Notes: generated from the letters alone by a model not told the origin. DNA of 64,000 nucleotides from Vigna angularis (GCF_016808095.1 NC_068971.1:44824131-44888130); one strand, 5' to 3'. Positions 1 to 13,763 are shown, counted from the first letter of the stretch. Numbers and translations: made by a program.

Positions 1-989
1 TAAGTAAATCTAATTTAGCAAGTTTTTCATCTTAAATCAGTAAAAAATTAATCAAAATCGTGCTAAGAAATCACAAGGACAATATTAAGTCAAGGACTAG
101 TATAAAAGGAACAAGACAAGATTAGGGAAAATATGAAGGACCAAAAATAATTTAACACATAGCAAAACCATTGCATCGAAAGATCGATTTAGAAACACAC
201 CAGAGTAAGACATTTTCGTTTATTATTTTATCAGAACTTAAGTATTTGTAGTAACGTAAAACAAATCACTACTATGCAACTCAAGAATTAAAAAAAAAAA
301 AAACAACAAATTATGCGCTAAGAGAATGGGTATATTATTTACTTGTGAATTGTGGTAAAGGTAAGTGGCAATTTAAATAGTGAAACATCAGTTCTGCTTC
401 TTAACATTGCACTTAATAAGATACACCTAAATTTTCCAAGTGTATAAAAATTTGTGTCAATACCTGATGGAAGGCACAATAATATGAGGAGAGGAAAATC
501 TACAACAGCATCACAATTAAGTTCCAGACAGAACAGACCAGCCAAAGCAAGTGTTAGCGAAGTTTGTTTTCCTGTTTCTGTATTCATCTCATCTGACAAA
601 GGCAGAAAACATAGAGTGGACAGACACAGAAACGGTGATTACATAAAAACTATAGAATGGGTAAAATGTGTTTTTATCCCGGTAGAATTTCTAAAATTCA
701 GTTTTAGTTTCTCAAAATTTTTTGTCAGTTTTTTCTCCCTCTAATTTTGAAATACACCTTTCTTTCCTCCAAATGCTATCTAAGCTAACTTTTTGTCGTC
801 CATAAAGCGTTATTTAATCATTTGGAGAAGTAACAACGTGCATTCTAAAACCAGAGAAACTAACAAAAGAATTAAGAAGAACTAAAATTAAACTTCAAAA
901 ATTTTAGACAGACTGAAAATATATTTGACCCCTTCATACCGTGCATACCAACTACCAAAAAATTTTAAAAGTAAATTCCTACTGTGTGG
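1..989. other. intergenic, downstream of the F-box gene
   Basis: AT-rich sequence with short unsupported open frames and an A-run near 290-303. It lies past the stop codon of the minus-strand F-box gene, so its upper part probably holds that gene's 3' UTR. No other gene is visible. Confidence 0.5.
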
Positions 990-3900
990 TTATTTCAGAA
1001 TTCCGCTTCTGGTGCGCTCTCTCAAATGACTAGGTATAATAAATACAGAATCTACACAAAGCCCACCTTTAGAGTGTGTACAGTCAATCTGTTTCATGGA
1101 GAATCTTACTTTGGTTGTAGGTTCTGATCCCCTGACAATAAACTCACCCACCTTGTAATCTACCCAATGTCCGCACTTTTGATTGCCGTGTGCATCATCA
1201 GGTTCAGCTTCATCCAGGCAGCACTCGAATGAAGCTCGCTGACCATCCATGGTTGACAACTCAAATTTCACTGGTTTTATGTCCCAACCATGGGTGTGTT
1301 CATAGTTGCGCACGCGTCTCCCAAGCCTCTTTGAAAATCGTCCAAGGTGAAGCCTAAAGGATAGAGTATAAATATCAGCAGGAAATGGGAAGCTGACCTC
1401 CCCGTCCACTTCAAACCACCATATTTGCTGCAAATATGCTACAGTGTTGAACCTGAAATAAACAAACAGCAGAACTGTAATGCAATCCTCAGAAAAAGGA
1501 GCTGACAGATTAAACAAAGCAGCTTCAGTATCAGGATTAAGAGTGCTACAATTTGCAGAAAGCACAAATAAGCAGAAAGTTGACATAATGTAACCAGAAG
1601 TACATTAAGAATTACACGTCCAACTATTCATGTCTAGTAACAGGTTCTGCAGACCAACCAAAACCACCTATTCATGTTTTATTCCTAGGTCGGGTCAGTT
1701 TGGTTGAATTAGGTTGACTATTTTATGGTTCAGAACGCTCAAGGCTACACATAAGATCAACCAATCTAAGCTGAACCAAATTGCAAAACATGATTGAAAG
1801 TTAAAACATTATTCCTAGACACAGATAACTAAGGTAGAATCGGACTCCTCTCCTTAAAAAATTAATGAGTTATGTTTTCTATTTTAATGTGAACAGGCAT
1901 TTAAAGAACAATTTTTCCCGTGTATGATTCTTGGCATAATTGCCAGGCAGTTTTGAATGTTTTACTATTAACTTTGGCACCTTATGTGTTTTTTGGGTAA
2001 AATCATAACAAAAAAATAGTTAGAGCATTCAATACTTCGTTTCATTATCTAGCATGTAAAATTGATAATGGGGTTGAAATTAATTGTCAGTAATGAAATT
2101 TTTTCATAGGAGGATTGTTCATAGTTGTTCATCATCACTAAAGGTCTGTTCTTATTAAAATAGACTAATCTTAGAATTTGAGCTAAGTACTTAACCCTCA
2201 AAATCAATTGTAAGGTAGGGACTAAGTCAACTTTACAAGCACAACATCAGTTATAACTGCAGTTGATATAGAATTTCAACTTGCTTAGAGCCAACATCCC
2301 ATTGGTTGTATACTTTGATGTTTCACTAAACATTTCTAATAGGCCACAATTAAGACAGCTTAGAAGTAACTGCAATCAAGGCAGGCTAGGGATGATCACA
2401 ATTAAGACTGCTTTCCAATAATTAAATCACAAAAAATATTGTTGTGTAGGTGATAGGAGTGTAATTTTTAATTTAGAGGTGAGAATAATGCTCTTCATCT
2501 CTCAAGAAGCATAGTTCAACCAATTATAATAGCAAATTCATGCTCTTCATTCCCTTCAATACATGCACAAGTAAGTAGACAAGTCTAATGTGCAAATATG
2601 AAAAATGCTTTCACACAAAGCGCTCTCTCCTCACAAAACACACACAAAACAGATATATATATATGTTGGACCAAGATATTTTGCTCTTCAGAGGAAATTT
2701 AGCTGAGGATACCTTTGCTTACTCTATACCATAGTTAATATTTGGGTCATACAAGAAATACAAACCAATTAAATCATTTAACATCACGGGGTCATTTGAT
2801 GTGGGTGGCAGGTATTCCCTCCTGCTCCTGCCTTGGGCCGCAGGGGACTACTCTAGATTGATCATTTGATCCAATTAGTATTTTCATAAAATACTTTAAA
2901 ATTCGTACATATTTAAATTCAAAAATTGAACAAGTAGCACCTAAAAATTAAACACTCACGTTACTGATAAGGTTTGCAACTTCTAGAAGATGTACTGGAC
3001 AGAAAGGCCACATAGCTTATGGAATGTTAAACCAAAAGCAATATAAAAATAAACAAGCATATATTTGAAACTAATGCACATGACAATACACTAAGATAAG
3101 ATTTTAAGATATTCTAGACACCAAATAACATTGTGATATTCTAGCCTCATTGATGATCATCTACATTACTGGTCAATACACTAAGATAAGATGTTAAGAT
3201 ATTAACTTGATTGGAAGAAAAGCCATATCTAGAAATGCCCAGAAATATCCAGTCACAATGGTTATTTTAGGACATTGGAAAGCACATATTCTTTGTTAGA
3301 TATATTATCTTTATTTTATATTTATCTTTAGTTAATTTGTTATTATTTCTTATTTGTATTTTGGGCTTGGCCCATATTTCTTCTATTAAAAATAGAGGAC
3401 CCTATGTGTATATTCAACACAAGGGAGTTTAATCTCATTTATAGTTTTTCACTATATTCAACACGGTATCTAGAACCTAAGATTCTTTTGAAGAAAAAGT
3501 TTCTGGTGCCTCTGCAACTACATCCGCCACTACCGGCGGTGGCGCCATCTATTGCTGCCGCCGCCACCATCTACTGTTGTCTCTTCTAACCTCTCTTTTG
3601 TCACCATCGTGTTTAACCCGTCCATATATGTTTTTTTCCCATGGAAAAGATGGTTTTTGTTAGTTTATTTATAGCCGTGGTGGCTCTCCAACAATTACCT
3701 CTTTATCTACTGGTGGCATTTTTCAACGGCGATTTGTAAAAAGAGATTTACATGGAACAACCTCTCATATTTGTTACTCAAGGGGAGTCTTTTGGATTGG
3801 TATTTCATCTTCTATGTCGTCTTGCAAATCATTAGCAATTTGGTGTCACTCGAGTGTAGAAGCAAATATTTTCACTAACACTTATGAATATATTAGTAAC

Positions 3901-6596
3901 AAGCTTGATACATATGTATGTACTAGCTTGAGGAAGAGTGTCAGATATATTATCTTTATTTTATATTTATCTTTTATCTTTAGTTTGTTATTATTTCTTA
4001 TTTGTATTTTGGGCTTAACCCATATTTCTTCTATTGTAAATAAACGACCCTATGTGTATATTCAACACAAGGGAGTTTAATCCAATTTATAGTTTTTCAC
4101 TATATTCAACACTTCAAATTAATCAGAGGGGTATTTCCCAATGCACACTTAGGCAGTCAAGTGCTAGCAAATGCAAAAGCTTAACTTTGAAAACCAAATA
4201 ATACAACTTAATAAGGAAAATAACATGATCTATATGTATGTATGCTGTTGATGACTTCCGTACAAGTGACACAAAATCACTGACTTCCCATTCTTTTACT
4301 TAGAGTACAGGTAAGTTACTATTCCTTCCCATTCACCTTTACCCAAAAAATGAAATAGCATACATAGTTGATCTAAGGGTCACGCATAACAAGGTAAAAA
4401 TGTCTAACACCTACCACCAAATTACCCCCATTCACCGAATAATGTTGGAAAAGCAAAACAATAATCATATCGTTGCTTATTATGATAACAAAACACATTT
4501 TTGACTTAAAACTTCCGTTCAGCATTCTGAACAAGGCCACCTATAACATACAACAACAAAGCAAACACGATATTTTTTCTATCAGATAAATGAATTTGCA
4601 TCACTGGAAGTTAAAATAATGAATCAAAAAGCATTCTGCAGAGATGTGCAGCACTTGGCACCTTTGATTCCCTCAACCCATCCCCTTGCCAAAACTCCCC
4701 ACCACCATTACATTATGTGGGTAGAAATTGGTTATTGCAGAGGATAGAGATATTTTATTACATTAAATATGAAAATATGATATGATTTGATAGGGAATTC
4801 CCATTATTTCATCTTTGTTATGAATTAGAATACTTATGAGGGTACAGAACATATAGAAGATTCCTTCCAGGATTCTCCCTTCTCAAAATAGCACCAGTGC
4901 CATACCATCTATCATGACCTATTTTCCAGCCTGCAACCACAACCATTAGCATCACCTTCACATCCTCTAAGCATTTTCTTTTTCTCTGCTACAGTCGTTG
5001 TGTCCTCTATGCACTTTTACTCTCTGGCATTCATCGTGCCACCTAACCATTTTTAACAAGCTTAACTCGTATGATAATATGTTGACAGAACATGTTGAAG
5101 ATTGATAGTCACTTAGATAAGGAGAAAGTCATGCCCGTGAAATACCTATTAGCTTTGTTATAATTTACTTTGTTAGCTTCGGCGACCAACTAACTGACAT
5201 GTTTACTAAGTCTCTGAAGGAGGAATGTGTTGACGACATTTGTAGCAAGCTTGTCTTGTATGACACATATGCTCTAACCTGAGGGGAGTGTTAGAGATAT
5301 GATTTGATTGTATTAAATAAGGAGACATGATATTAATTGATAGGAAAATATCTGACCAAATATTTCTCATTATTAGATACTGATTTTGTTCTTTATTATT
5401 GTACCTCTTCTTATTTATAAATAAGAATATTCATGTGTGTCATTCAATACACAAAATTCATTTTATTCCTTCTGGGTTTCTCTCTTCGTGGTAACATCGT
5501 CGGGTACCTGTTTGTCACTAATCCTTTCAACAACAGGTTAGTTAGTTAATTAATTATAGTCAGATAGGAGTTGCTTATAAATAAGAAGAATCGAGATAGA
5601 AAAGAGTTATCTTTAGGTTGGGGAAGTCTTTGGGAGAGATCCAGGTTTCTCGAATACCTAGAGTGAACATTGTTTTCCACCAATCAAAAACATTGTGGTC
5701 TACAGTCTGATCCAGTTTCTATCACTTTTCAATCCTCTTGTTTTTGTCCAAACCCAGTCCAACAACCATGCACAAATTAAAACATGTTTTCTTCAAGTAC
5801 ATGTCCCATTAAAGCCTCACAGAAGCGTACAAACAACATTCAATAATCCAGAGAAGCATTCCATCTTGCTGCATGCTCAGTGGAAGCATGTATAGCATGG
5901 GTTTTTAAAACTCCAACCTCAAATAGCAGCAGAAACATGATTTCTCTAAAGTTGCCCCAAGTTCTCACATCATTTTAAGACCAAAATAGAAAGTCATAAA
6001 TCAAAGTCACGCACAACTAACCTAACCGTACATCACCACAACTCTCAACAAAACATAATTTAAGAAAAAATGCAGGTTCTGAGAATCTAACCTAGATTCC
6101 TCAGTAGGAACCCAAGTCCAGTATCTACGGTCATCAATTCCAGTAATAGACATCGCCTTCGCCGAAATTGACATGCAAACCCTTCCCGTGACCCTGTCCA
6201 GCCACACTTCCTGCAAAACCATAATCCGTCAACTAATCTCCAACAACCAATCAGGCAACTCAGTGACACAAAAAGAAAAGCGCGCCGCACCTTGTTGCCG
6301 TCGTCGAACGGCACTGGACGAGAGAGCAGCGCGAAAATGTCCTTCTTGGAGAGATTCCGGTACCTCTCGGCAGGCATCAAATCGAGCAGATCTTGGTAGT
6401 TGGTAGGCAGCTTGGTTTGCCAGACGGAATCGGCGGAGGCAGCGCCGCGAAAAGAGCGGTTGAGGCGCGCTAGGTTGCAAATCTCCGGCGGAGTGAGGTG
6501 GAGGAAAACGCGGGCGACGCAATTCTCCGGAATGTCACCGAGGCCCGGAGCGGCGGCCGAACCGTTGCTTCCTAGGTTCGACAGCGAGGCCCCCAT
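990..6596 (-). CDS. PP2A15: F-box protein with PP2 domain, PP2-A15 type
   Basis: Three exons join in phase: 6596-6291, 6210-6092 and 1452-990, giving 295 aa. Donors and acceptors are GT-AG (GTGCGG after 6291; GTTAGA after 6092; TTTCAG before 1452). The N-terminus MGASLSNL is followed by an F-box at about residues 18-65 (core DIPENCVARVFLHLTPPEIC, LARLNRSFRGAA). A phloem-protein-2-like domain fills the rest (VWLDRVTGRVCMSIS, ITGIDDRRYW, AYLQQIWWFEVDGE, IDCTHSKGGLCVDSV). By family, the F-box docks to SKP1 in SCF ubiquitin ligases and the PP2 fold is lectin-like; the target is unknown. The start at 6596 matches the family N-terminus. Intron 2 is 4.6 kb and carries two copia-derived insertions. 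Closest recalled relative is Arabidopsis PP2-A15 (At3g53000). Confidence 0.93.
3294..4111 (+). mobile_element. short copia-like LTR element inside intron 2 of the F-box gene
   Basis: Two similar direct repeats, 3294-3463 and 3939-4111, both begin TGT(T/C)AGATATATTATC and end TATATTCAACA, so they are an LTR pair. The internal part is only about 475 bp. Right after the first LTR is GGTATCTAGAACC, a decayed form of the initiator-tRNA-Met primer site. Before the second LTR is a purine stretch. A short frame there resembles the end of copia RNase H, but most of gag-pol is missing. No convincing target duplication is visible. It is either a TRIM-like or a deleted copia element. Confidence 0.7.
4745..5532 (+). 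mobile_element. copia remnant with 3' LTR, in intron 2
   Basis: A sequence starting TGTTAGAGATATG at 5289 and ending TTTCAACA at 5532 looks like an LTR. Just upstream (about 5160-5280) is a decayed reading of the copia RNase H end, including a DMFTKSL-like motif and a CSKL motif. A diverged stretch at about 4745-4870 resembles the start of the same LTR and may be the 5' copy. The body is almost entirely deleted. Confidence 0.5.
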
Positions 6597-8997
6597 TCCC
6601 TCCCGATCACCCGTTCTTTCCTTTCATTCAAACCTGGCCGAAGAAGGAAAGGAAGGAAGAACGGAAGAGACAACGGCAGAGTGAGTGCGGAATTATAGAA
6701 TTGAATTGAAGTGAAAGGTGAGTTGGAGAATTACCTTGGAAATAGGAATTATGGGATTTCTATGTTTGGCTTCCGAGGGGAATTTTCCCTCGAAGTTAAC
6801 ACGGGTTCAGATTCGATACAATACAATCTCTATTTCCCATCCACCCATCACCTTCACTTTATTTTTCCCATTCCTTTCCTTTCCTCTTTAATTCTTCATA
6901 TTTCTTCATTCCCATACCAATTTTAGTACACAATAAACAAATCAAAACATTTAATTCTTATTTATAATTGTATAAACTATATTTAAAATCAATATAAACC
7001 TACAAAATTAATCGTATTACTTAATTACAGCTTTTCTTCACCCAAGTATTTTATATATCAATTCATGCTTTAACCGTCAATTGATCACTCAGTTTATCAA
7101 TCAACAATAAAATAATAATTAAAGAAAGTATTTTTCCTCTATCTTTCTTCTTGTTCAATATTATAAAGTTATTTGTATAATGTATATAAGTATTTTAAAA
7201 AGGAAGCACTTATTAAACTCTAGTTTAACTTCACTTGTTGGCGAGTCTTACCGTGGTGAGTAAGTTAATCACTTTAAACTTTATTTCTTTTTACTAAATA
7301 TTTAAATTCAAAATTTTCTGTTATTTATTTTATTTTTATCAATAAATATGTTATTTAGTGATGACCTAAGCAGAGGCATAATGTTGATGAATCAATATTA
7401 CGGTTAAGCGATATATTATATTGTTGACTGGTTTTTTCCTTATTATTCAATATTACTATTCTGTATTAATTTTAAATTAAAGTTATTAATACTATAATTA
7501 ATGGATCCACTTTATTAAATTTTAAATATTTGTGAAGCAGGTTCTACGAACATGTCATAATTTTGAGAATAATAATTTTAAACGTAATAAAATAAACCCT
7601 TAAATATTAATTTAGTTTTATTTTCGTTGAATTTAGTTTTAATATTTTTCTTTTTAAATCATTCTCAATTTTTATCAATTTTGTTAAATTTAATCCTTTT
7701 AATGTTGTTTAAATAATTAATATACGGAGTAGGTTCCATGCAAAAATTTGTATTAATATGTGTCATATGACAACAACAATATCATATATCAATATTTTAT
7801 ATTTAATTTGATTTTTATATTTATTATTTTTATTCAATTCAATCTCAATCTATTTTTTAAATAAAGTAACTTTATCTTTTCCGAACTAAAACCAAATTTA
7901 ATGTTTATATAAATGTTATATTGATATTTTTATTATAATTCATATTTTTATTAAATATTTTTAATTTAGATCAGAGTTAATTTAAAATTAGAATGAAAAT
8001 TTTAAAAGGTTCAACTTCACATAAAATATTATAAACTAAATTAACTATTAAATGAAAATGCCATACAACAACATTATATTAATTGATTATAAAAGAAAAT
8101 TGTCAAATTTAAATATTTTTTTTTTGTAAAAATAAATATTTTTATATTTTTTCCTTGTTTATTTTATCACAATAATAATTACAATAATTAATTTTTATTT
8201 TTATTTAATATTTTACGTGATTTTTAACCTCTTAACATTTTAAATCAATGTCAATGTTGTTAGTTCACACCCTTAGATTTTTTGTTTTAGTTTTAAACCA
8301 ATTGTAACCTTAAACAAAAATTATTTAATAAAAATGTGAATTTAAATAAGTATAACATTTATATAAAAATTAAATTTAGTTTCATTTTAGGGATAAAATT
8401 GATTTATTAAAAAATATTGTGACAAAAGTGAATAAAAATAATGAACGTAGGAATCAAATTGAATATAACCCACTAACATGTCACACTAGATTGATACGTA
8501 GTGCTCTGTTGACACTTAACCGTGCAGGATTGACATGTGGATATTTTTAAGAAGAATAATAATAATAAAATTAAATTAAAAAAAGAACATGATTCGTGAC
8601 TTACATTGTTTACAATTAGTTAATTATTTAAAAGGTATTAAAAAAATGACTAGAACAATATTGATAAAAATTAAAAACAAATGAAAAAAAAGAGTTAAAA
8701 CTAAATTGAACCAACTCAATAAAATAGATAATATTTAAACCTAAAATAAAGAATAAATAAAATATGTAAAAATAATCAAGCATGTATCTTTGAAATTTAT
8801 TTTATTTAATGAAATTGATTATTGCATTCTTGAAAATAAAATATAATGATTGAATATAAAAAAGATAATTTAGGTTATGATGAAAGAAAAAAGTTAAATG
8901 AAATTTAATTAAATTTAGTGAATACTAAATAAGTTGAATAGTCGAGAAAATGAAATAAAATTAAGAGTTGAGGAGTAAGGAAGATAAAATTTGTAGA
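6597..8997. other. intergenic region and F-box gene upstream region
   Basis: The part next to 6597 is the 5' UTR and promoter side of the minus-strand F-box gene, with C/T-rich stretches at 6840-6900. The rest is very AT-rich. It contains a diverged inverted repeat, listed separately, and no credible gene. Confidence 0.5.
7588..8755. mobile_element. diverged long inverted repeat, possible old TIR element
   Basis: The arm at about 7588-7735 (…TTAAATATTAATTTAG…, GAATTTAGTTTTAA, TTTTTATCAAT, TTTAAATAATTAA) matches the reverse complement of about 8600-8755 with many substitutions and small gaps. The spacer contains direct-repeat-like AT-rich DNA. This fits an old MITE or non-autonomous DNA transposon. 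The ends and target duplication could not be fixed. Confidence 0.35.
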
Positions 8998-9002
8998 CCT
9001 TT

Positions 9003-11150
9003 TGTAACATCTCATAATCTCACACCTGATAATGCATAATTTATATATTGTAACATCACATTTACGGTAATATCCCGTAATCTCACACTTGAAAATTTAT
9101 AGTTGATATATATCTATACATATGTTTTTAAACTCAGATTTCAACTACAAACTCATAAATATAACTCAAATTCTTCTAATTTATTCTTCTATTTCTTCAT
9201 TGGCACTGGATCAGACGACATTCCTTCATCTGCTCCCGTATAATGAATTATACGATCATCGCACATCCACAAACACAAACAAGTAGGGTGAGCTAACATG
9301 CAACAAATCATTTATAAACACATGCATAATTACTTTGATACAAACATCATATAATAATTATGTCAGACACCCTCACACCATCATACCACAATTACACCAT
9401 ATATACTCATCCCATCATACCACAATTTCTATTAGACACTCGTCCCACCATACCCAATAAACACTCATCCCACAATACTCAATAGACACTCGTTCCACAA
9501 TACCCAATAGACACCACAATACCCAATAGACACTCATCCCACAATACTCAATAGACACTCATCCCACAATACTCAATAGACACTCATCCCACAATACTCA
9601 ATAGACACTCATCCAGATGATACGTTGATGAGCGGTCACGAGAGGTTATGCACTTGTGATGACTTCTACTTCCTCTTACAAATACATTTCCAAAATACTC
9701 CATACCATCCACAAGGTTAGTCCTCAACACTATGTCCAAAACCGGCACATAGACCAGGACCTCCTGCCCCTCTCACCACATAATTCATCATTCTCTACTT
9801 GAGACTGGATGATTATTAGAGTATCAGGATAACCTCCAACTACAGGACTCTCAATATCAACATATACACAAATACCATATCATTACTGAATCTCTCCACG
9901 AGATTCATACCATGCTCATATTCCTCAACTCACATTATACCCTTACAAAATCTCCCCATAATACTCATATCATGTTCAGATGCATAAATTCAATATAATA
10001 AAATCCAATCATCGTAGAAATCATACAAAATGAATATATCACAAAATAAAATAACAATACTAAAATATCACCATAAATGGTCACCGGAGAAGAATCAAAT
10101 GTTTGACGAATCAAACTCACCATAAACGCCAGTACATATGACTAGTCACAACTTACTGGATTGGACCAGGGTTGCTCTATGATCAGGGATGTACCAACTC
10201 CGATTTTTAAGATTCCTCTATCCTACCATCACAATTATAATTCATAATTTCGTATCTACCACAATAACATGAATTCATTCCAACGAGATATATTGCACAA
10301 TAGTTTAACAGTACATAATCTGTTCAACAAGATTTAAGTTAAAAACTTGTCGAGTAGACTTCCAGGAAAGAGAGGTGCGTCATAATGAACAACTTAAGTA
10401 CCAAGTATTTCCTTAGCCAAAGTGTTCCTCAACTAGTTTTAACAAATTTCTTATTAACAAATTTCTTATTTACAGATTCAAAACAATAGCTTATAATATT
10501 AACACAGAAATTCAATATAGATAGATATAGAGTAAGCATTAACAGTATTCACACAGAATTTCAATACATGAATAGTAATAAAACAGTACTAAATCATAAT
10601 ATAAAAGCTTAGAAGGGTTAGCTCCCCTACCTCTATTCCAGACTTCTCTTACTCCGAATTTGTTTTTCCGAAAACCCTTCAGAACCTCTACTCTTCTTGC
10701 AACTAAAAATTTCTCCCTAACTCTTTCTTCTCTATTTCTCAAGCTCTCACTTGATTCTTCTTCTCTTTGTGAAGAATAATCTCTCCTCTCATGGCTATTT
10801 ATAGTCCAAAATTTTTACTATTTAACAATTTTTTAATATTATTTATTATTTTAGTATTATCTTATTATATTAATATTTTAATTACCACTTGGCCTATTTG
10901 ATCCCTCAATAATGCCTTAAAATCTGAGTGTTTTATCCATTATCAATATTTTAAATTTTATTTTATTTTATTTTATTTTTTTTAACAAAAAGATAAAAAA
11001 GAGTTTGAACCCATCACCACAAATTTTCTACCAATTAAGCTACCAAAATTTCTTATTTAACTTTTCACATAAACTTATTATATTTTCCATTCACAAAGAA
11101 ATTCATTTCTACTAGTAATAAAATTGTAAATATTTTTCATGGATCTTACA
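9003..11150 (-). mobile_element. solo LTR of a large LTR retrotransposon
   Basis: The 2,148-bp block begins TGTAACATC and ends GATCTTACA. It is flanked by a perfect 5-bp direct repeat CCTTT (8998-9002 and 11151-11155), the mark of LTR-element integration. No gag-pol lies inside, so it is a single LTR left by recombination. A TATA-like GGACTATAAATAGCC on the minus strand at 10793-10807 suggests the element points to the minus strand, with a short U3 and a long R-U5. A 67-codon minus frame at 10539-10742 lies in the presumed leader and is not taken as a gene. The LTR length fits long-LTR Ty3/gypsy clades such as Tekay; that clade is a guess. Confidence 0.85.
9430..9613. repeat. 25-bp tandem repeat inside the solo LTR
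   Basis: Units close to CACTCATCCCACAATACTC plus AATAGA repeat about seven times with small length changes. The last three are nearly identical. There are no unique spacers, so this is a minisatellite and not a CRISPR array. Confidence 0.85.
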
Positions 11151-11155
11151 CCTTT

Positions 11156-13763
11156 TCATATGAAAATTATATAATATATAAAAATATTAAAACGAGTAAA
11201 AATAATGCAATGTGTATTAAAGTTTATTATATTTGATGAATCTAATATTTGTCTTCTTTTAGATGTAATACACATTTGAATGAATCATCCAGAGAAAATG
11301 AGATATAATCGAAGTTATGCTAAGAAGAAAAATATATAGAGAATATAAGTGAATGAATTCCAAATATTAATCTAACATAATAATTAGGAGAGAGAATGAA
11401 TAATAATATAACAAAAACATTAAAATTAAAACAAAGGCTAAAGTGATAAATTTAGACTATTTTAGTAATTTAAAATGAAAGTAAATACGAAGATGAAAAA
11501 AAAAAACGAATCAAGATAAATTAATATATACATATTTATAGTCCTTCTCATATTTAGTTTTAAAAAATTGAATATTTACTTATATGTATACCTATAATAC
11601 TCGAAGATTCCAAAAAAATGCGATTGATTAAGACAATACTTAAATATACAAAGTTTATTTCCATATCTTAAAACTTTTCGTCATAAATTCATCAATATAA
11701 AACTACTATGTTTAAAATATTTCTAAATATAAAAATATTACATGAAATTTTTGTGTCACAAATGTAAAACAAATAAACTACCATATTAGATTTTTTAAAA
11801 TATCAAACTCATTTTTCATCATGACATAAACGCATAAAAATAATGATGTAGTGCTATTATTATAAATAAGTGTATTCAAGGTTAAAAATTCAATATAAGT
11901 TGAAATTCTCCATTAAAAGTTATAAGATAAATATCATGCAAATAAAAATCTTTAAACCTACTAGTTTAAGATTTAATATTTCATATCTTATATAATTTTA
12001 TCCACTACCTATTATCAAATTTTTGTAGTAACACTTTTTTTTACTTAATTAGACATCCTCTTTTTGATATCTTTCCCTCTAAATGCAGTAGAGTCATAGG
12101 ATGAAGTTTCTTTGTCTCTGGGTTTGTTCTTCGGTTGTTTCTTTCTACACTTTTATATTTTTTTTAAAATTCTAAAACTATCTTTACAATTTAAATAATA
12201 TATCTTATTTTTTTTTTCACCGAATTTTAAATTTGTTAAAAATAATTCTTTTAACAAAATTCAAAATCTAAAAAAATCAAAATTTATGAAAGTTTTTGAA
12301 AAATTATTCAATAAATTTTGAAATAGGTTGATGAAAAACGTAATCTTAAAATTATTTTTGAAACGTGGAAGTGACGGAAAAAAAATGTGTGAAAATACAA
12401 TGAGAAACATTATTTTAAATCTTGTATAAACTAAATGGAACTTGGTGTAGTAGTTTATATTTTTTTTATCGAGATAAATAATACAAGTTTCTCATCTTAA
12501 ATTTATAAAAAAGTAATAAAGTTATGTTTAAAAATGAAAATAATTTATATTTTAGAATGACCAAACTGATTCAAACAAAAAAGACCAAAATAATTTTATA
12601 AATAAAAATTAAAATAAATCTTTCTTTTACTTGATGAAAATGTAGTTGTAATATTACTGTTATTTTTCTCTTGTTTTAACTTTTTACCCCTGAATGTTCG
12701 CACATCAAAGATGATTTAGTAAAGAAAAACCGTGAATTGGTATATTATAAAAAACTTGCCAATTGGAATTAATAAAGAAGAAAAGATATCATTTGGATAA
12801 ACAAAGAACTACAAAACCAGCGGCACCTTGTCATGGTGCGCAACCGGTGCTGTTATTCCACCACGAATCTTCAAAAAACAAGTTGAAAACTCAAACAAGA
12901 GAGATATACATTTTTTAATGCTAGAGGGTATATATATACATTTTCTAAGCTTTTTCCTCACTAGTAAAGTTATAAATTACTTTTTAAAGTTGCATTAATA
13001 ACAATTTGTAGTCTTTAAATATTCAGAACCTTCAGTTAACTTTATAAAAAATATTAATTACTTTAATATTTTTATGAAATGGTATTACAAAATATATTCC
13101 TATAGTAATTTCCTATTAATTGACAATGTATTTTTTTTATACTAACATCATGAACTAATTTGAAAAATTGTATAACCAAATCATGAGAATTTGAAATTTT
13201 ATGTTAACTTCTAATTTCGGAAAAGGTAGTAGACTTAATAACACATTTAGATTTTTAACTATTATAATGGAATAATTTTGATCTTTTAGACTTTAATTAA
13301 ACCATTTTTAATCTTTCACCTATCATAAGATTGTTCAGTTTAGATTCTTTAGAATTTTTTTTATTAAATATTGAATAAATTTTATTGTCACCTTACTAAA
13401 TACCAGGATTGATGTCTTGTTTGATAAAGTTTAATTATATTATTTTATCGTTTATAACTATAATGTAAAAAAACAAAAAAAATATAATTAAATTATATCA
13501 ATAGGTATAAATTATAAAGTTAATAATACTATCAAAGAAATAGTTTCATGTTAACAAGTTTGTTAATAAAAACCTTGTCCTATCACTATTTTGGAATTTT
13601 CGTTTCACAATTAGAAAAAATAGACCATAATTGAATAATTAGTACGAGTAGACTCATTTATTGTTTATAACATGTTATAAAAAACTAAAAAAATGTGCAT
13701 TGACAGTGCATATTAATTTCTTTTGTAGTTTTAAAACATATTTTCAATGACATGAAAAAGATT
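11156..13763. other. AT-rich intergenic region
   Basis: No gene is visible. The stretch is dominated by A/T runs. One GC-richer patch at about 12815-12860 contains GGCACC...GGTGC-type short inverted motifs and may be transposon debris. Confidence 0.5.

Noticed and set aside
9430..9613. CRISPR-like array
   Set aside because: Repeats are head to tail without unique spacers and lie in a plant LTR.
10539..10742. Arg-rich 67-codon minus frame
   Set aside because: Lies in the leader of the solo LTR; plants often have short frames there.
12815..12860. Regulatory hairpin
   Set aside because: Short GGCACC/GGTGC motifs only; too weak to assign.
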